Below are positions 7,036 to 9,081 of a stretch of 9,081 bases of DNA, piece by piece. Each line of letters starts with the position of its first letter. Positions within the stretch are counted from its first letter, which is position 1. The notes beneath the pieces were generated by a model. That model was not told where the DNA came from, made no database searches, and was given only the letters and a program-made list of their open reading frames with translations. Source of the DNA: Methylococcaceae bacterium (lineage in GTDB: Bacteria; Pseudomonadota; Gammaproteobacteria; Methylococcales; Methylomonadaceae); NCBI GenBank assembly GCA_013138855.1, contig WTBX01000104.1:1-9081 (forward strand), written 5' to 3'. Both the position numbers and the translations under genes were made by a program.

Positions 7036-7786
7036 GGTCATCACCTTTATGAATTTCATGGATAATTTCTTGTTTTACCTGTAATAAATTACGGTAAATT
7101 GATTTCAAATCCTCTAAACGCATACTGTCAAAATTTTGCGATACGAAATATTGATATTGATTTTCGCCTAATTTTTCCAAAATCACAAAATGCCAGATTG
7201 CGCCGATGATGTACGCACCTTTAATGATTTTCCAGTGATTTAACTCTACCGCGCTAATTAATTCGGCTAATAATTGCGGTCTGGGGTTACCGTATTCTTC
7301 GCTACGTTTAAATTCTTGAATGAAAAAATACGGGGTTTTGCTGGTGACTAATCCTGATGAGACCACAAAATCAGTTGTACCACTAAAGATAAAGTCATCG
7401 GTTTCATAGCTTAGGGCTAATTCGTAAAACTCTCGGCAGTTATTTTCAAAGGATTTGAAATGGACTTTATTGAGCAAGGGGGCTAGAAAATTAATTTTTA
7501 AATCTTCTTCGCTGTAGCTGTCGATTAAGGCTTCATTTTCTTCGATAAGCACTTTAAACAGTGGCTCTATATCGTCTTCAAGCGAAATTGAATTATCAAA
7601 CCAGTCTTTAAAAATGGTTTTATCTAAGTTTCTTTCAATCTCAACGAGCTTCGTTAAATCGCTGTCACGAATTTTGCTAAATTGATAAATCGGTTTTGTT
7701 TCCTGTTTTTCGCCTTTGATGATCTGTATTTCTTGTTTTAAGGCTGCGATTTCTTGTAGTAGTTTTAATTCGATTTCTGCGGTCAT
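7010..7786 (-). CDS. PD-(D/E)XK nuclease-like protein with N-terminal coiled coil
   Basis: A 258-residue protein with a short N-terminal coiled coil (about 3-28, LKLLQEIAALKQEIQ) and a core that carries the PD-(D/E)XK pattern: an acidic helix with SEEDLKINFLAPLL (92-105), Asp139 in SGTTDFVV (135-142), QEFK with Glu158 and Lys160 (157-160), and Gln171 in RPQLLAELISA (169-179). The strands AYIIGAIWHFVIL (191-203) complete the fold. Proteins of this shape are common uncharacterised families in filamentous sulfur bacteria, cyanobacteria and Bacteroidetes; whether they cut DNA or RNA is not established to my knowledge. The gene lies 26 bp downstream of the Uma2 gene and its end overlaps the small antitoxin-like gene. 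No Shine-Dalgarno is obvious before the ATG, so translation may depend on the upstream gene. Nuclease fold likely; biological role unknown. Confidence 0.7.
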   Translation of the reverse strand: MTAEIELKLLQEIAALKQEIQIIKGEKQETKPIYQFSKIRDSDLTKLVEIERNLDKTIFKDWFDNSISLEDDIEPLFKVLIEENEALIDSYSEEDLKINFLAPLLNKVHFKSFENNCREFYELALSYETDDFIFSGTTDFVVSSGLVTSKTPYFFIQEFKRSEEYGNPRPQLLAELISAVELNHWKIIKGAYIIGAIWHFVILEKLGENQYQYFVSQNFDSMRLEDLKSIYRNLLQVKQEIIHEIHKGDDHANYHRTQ

Positions 7787-7812
7787 TTTAGGCGTTTAGT
7801 TTGACAAGCTAT

Positions 7813-8286
7813 TTAATATTCAAATTTGAGCGGTAAGTTGGCAAAAAATTCAGATGTGGGTGTTTTCCCTAAAGTATTATAAATTGTCGCGCTGCCATTT
7901 TGCTCACAAATCCAAACTTCTTTCGCGCCTTGTTGTAGATAAAGATTGGTTTTTTCGCTCATTTCTTGTGAAGAGTTAGAGGGTGAGACGATTTCTACGC
8001 ATATTTCAGGGGCGGTTAGATAAGGTGTTTCAACACCATTGTTTAAAAAGAAGTTTTCAGAACCCCATGCAACATCGGCGACTTTTACGCCTTTTGGGGT
8101 ATCAATAGAGCATTCGGTAATCACTTTGCCTTGTTTGTTAGCGCGTAAGAAAAAGGCGATTTCAACTTGCAAGAGTCCATGTTGATTTGAGGCGGGTGAC
8201 ATCAAGATTTGACCGTATTCGTTAAGTTCTATTTTATAAGGTAAATTGCTTAAGCTGTTATCTTGTAAAACTTCTGACCATTGCAT
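7813..8286 (-). CDS. Uma2-family (DUF820) putative endonuclease
   Basis: Uma2 proteins have the PD-(D/E)XK restriction-endonuclease fold and are often found in multiple copies in cyanobacteria and filamentous gammaproteobacteria; targets are unknown. The signatures are here: GQILMSPASNQHG (25-37), VKVADVAW with Asp71 (68-74), PEICVEIVSPSNSS with Glu98 (93-106), and the helix EKTNLYLQQGAKEVWI with Lys112 (111-126). At 157 residues it is slightly shorter than the usual 180-190; the loss is at the N-terminus, with all motif residues kept. An AGG 8 nt before the ATG can serve as ribosome binding site. It lies 39 bp downstream of the PIN toxin gene and 26 bp upstream of the second nuclease-like gene, on the same strand. 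Confidence 0.88.
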   Translation of the reverse strand: MQWSEVLQDNSLSNLPYKIELNEYGQILMSPASNQHGLLQVEIAFFLRANKQGKVITECSIDTPKGVKVADVAWGSENFFLNNGVETPYLTAPEICVEIVSPSNSSQEMSEKTNLYLQQGAKEVWICEQNGSATIYNTLGKTPTSEFFANLPLKFEY

Positions 8287-8325
8287 TTTGATAACCTAAT
8301 TAGCTATTAATAATTAATTTAACTT

Positions 8326-8712
8326 TTACCACACTGTTTGTACTTCGTAACGTTTAAAGATGCCATCGACTGAGATAACCGTCATTTCTTCAATCATTGT
8401 TTGGGCGATGATAATACGGTCGAACGGGTCTTTATGATGAGTGGGTAATTGCTCTAACTGGCTGATGTGGGATAAGTTGATAGATAATAATTTAAGGTTG
8501 TTTTCTTCAATATTTTTGTTGACCAACTCAGCAACAGGCATGGCTAAGGTTAATTTTCCTAGTTGGTTTTTTATTTGCATTTCCCACGGTGAAGCGATGC
8601 TTAAATAAAACTCGTGTGTTCCTGCATTACACAAGTTTGTTACTGTTTCAGGTAATTTTTCTGGATTATCGTTAAGCCAGATAAAAGCATGGGTATCAGG
8701 CAATAATTTCAC
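8326..8712 (-). CDS. vapC: VapC-like PIN-domain toxin (type II toxin-antitoxin ribonuclease)
   Basis: PIN-domain ribonuclease that, when freed from its antitoxin, cleaves tRNA, rRNA or mRNA and stops growth. The expected motifs are in order: LPDTHAFIWL with Asp6, SIASPWEMQIK with Glu44, HKDPFDRIIIAQ with Asp95 and Asp98 (93-104), and ISVDGIFKRY with Asp116 (113-122). All four acidic positions are intact, so the toxin looks active, and 128 residues is normal length. The start codon is GTG, which overlaps the stop of the antitoxin gene (GTGA, 8709-8712), the usual arrangement that couples toxin translation to antitoxin. The family is the one paired with DUF2281-like antitoxins. Confidence 0.92.
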   Translation of the reverse strand: MKLLPDTHAFIWLNDNPEKLPETVTNLCNAGTHEFYLSIASPWEMQIKNQLGKLTLAMPVAELVNKNIEENNLKLLSINLSHISQLEQLPTHHKDPFDRIIIAQTMIEEMTVISVDGIFKRYEVQTVW

Positions 8713-8933
8713 AATTCACCTTCTAGCCAAAAGCTATCGGGCAGAGGGTCATTAAAGTCATCACTCATTTGTATTTTGCCTTTAAACAAGCCTAATTTTA
8801 ACGGTTTTAAGTCTTGCTCAGTTTCTTCATACATCACAATTACTTTAGCTTTATGGCTATTAATATTTTTAGGTAATTGCAAATGAATTTGGTGATTTTG
8901 GTCAATTTCTGCGGCTAATTCGATGGCTTGCAT
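8709..8933 (-). CDS. vapB: DUF2281/VapB-like antitoxin
   Basis: 74-residue partner of the downstream PIN toxin. The N-terminal half (IDQNHQIHLQLPKNIN, then AKVIVMYEE) looks like a short DNA-binding swapped-hairpin domain. The C-terminal tail, LGLFKGKIQMSDDFNDPLPD (47-66) followed by SFW, is typical of this antitoxin family, where the GKI-MSDDF-DPLP segment occupies the toxin active site. The start is supported by AAGGAG (8942-8947, minus strand) 8 nt ahead of the ATG, the strongest Shine-Dalgarno in the window. As usual for these modules the complex may repress its own promoter; I did not find a clear promoter in the 34 bp separating it from the upstream gene. Confidence 0.88.
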   Translation of the reverse strand: MQAIELAAEIDQNHQIHLQLPKNINSHKAKVIVMYEETEQDLKPLKLGLFKGKIQMSDDFNDPLPDSFWLEGEL

Positions 8934-8966
8934 GGTTTAGTCTCCTTGAAATTTTAAATAAATATT

Positions 8967-9081
8967 TCATAATAGCGAATCAATTTCTTTAAGTTCTGGT
9001 TGCTCTGGGCGTTCTATTGGGTCGTCTGCAAGACAGCCATAGGTTTGGTTGATGAATTTTAACCAGTTTTGGCGTTCAAGG
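8967..9081 (-). CDS. C-terminal 37 residues of an antitoxin-like protein (runs off right edge)
   Basis: The visible end reads WLKFINQTYGCLADDPIERP and continues EQPELKEIDSLL to a TGA stop. The WxxFxxxTYGxLADDPIERPxQ ending is one I associate with short antitoxin-like proteins encoded next to PIN toxins. It ends 33 bp before the vapB start, so it may head the same transcript. Its N-terminus is outside the window, and the family assignment rests on the tail alone. Confidence 0.6.
   Translation of the reverse strand, partial: LERQNWLKFINQTYGCLADDPIERPEQPELKEIDSLL

Overview
The window looks like chromosomal DNA of a low-GC (by eye roughly 40% GC) gammaproteobacterium. The strongest pointer is the rnr-rlmB pair, arranged as in many Gammaproteobacteria. 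Toxin-antitoxin genes, a Uma2 nuclease and REP-like palindromes would suit a Beggiatoa/Thiotrichales-type genome, but that placement is an impression from gene content and not proven by the sequence.

Layout. Positions 1-2694 (minus strand) are housekeeping RNA metabolism: RNase R (rnr), followed by the first 142 codons of the 23S rRNA Gm2251 methyltransferase gene rlmB, which starts inside the last codons of rnr and runs off the left edge. A 248-bp divergent intergenic region (2695-2942) carries a good -10 box for rnr and a small palindrome. Positions 2943-4763 (plus strand) encode a sigma-54-dependent activator with two PAS domains, an AAA+ domain and a Fis-type helix-turn-helix. It has an unusual GIFTGA loop and no receiver domain. 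Positions 4764-5075 form a convergent intergenic region holding a REPIN-like pair of inverted REP palindromes, an AT-rich hairpin and a terminator for the minus-strand operon.

From 9081 down to 5076 everything is on the minus strand and tightly packed: the C-terminus of an antitoxin-like protein, a DUF2281/VapB-like antitoxin and its PIN-domain VapC toxin (4-nt overlap), a Uma2-type PD-(D/E)XK nuclease, a second and different PD-(D/E)XK-like nuclease, a small antitoxin-like protein, a 19-codon ORF bridging to the next gene, and a 562-residue protein with a divergent Nudix domain and uncharacterised flanking regions. Spacing is short or overlapping, so these genes may be co-transcribed and end at the terminator near 5064-5085. 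The content (TA module, two nuclease-like proteins, a nucleotide-hydrolase-like protein, orphan antitoxins) is that of an accessory or defence-like cluster beside a conserved housekeeping block.

The best candidates for something undescribed are the Nudix-fusion protein with its nuclease neighbour, the 19-codon ORF that overlaps the genes on both sides, and the REPIN-like element. None can be called a proven new system from sequence alone.
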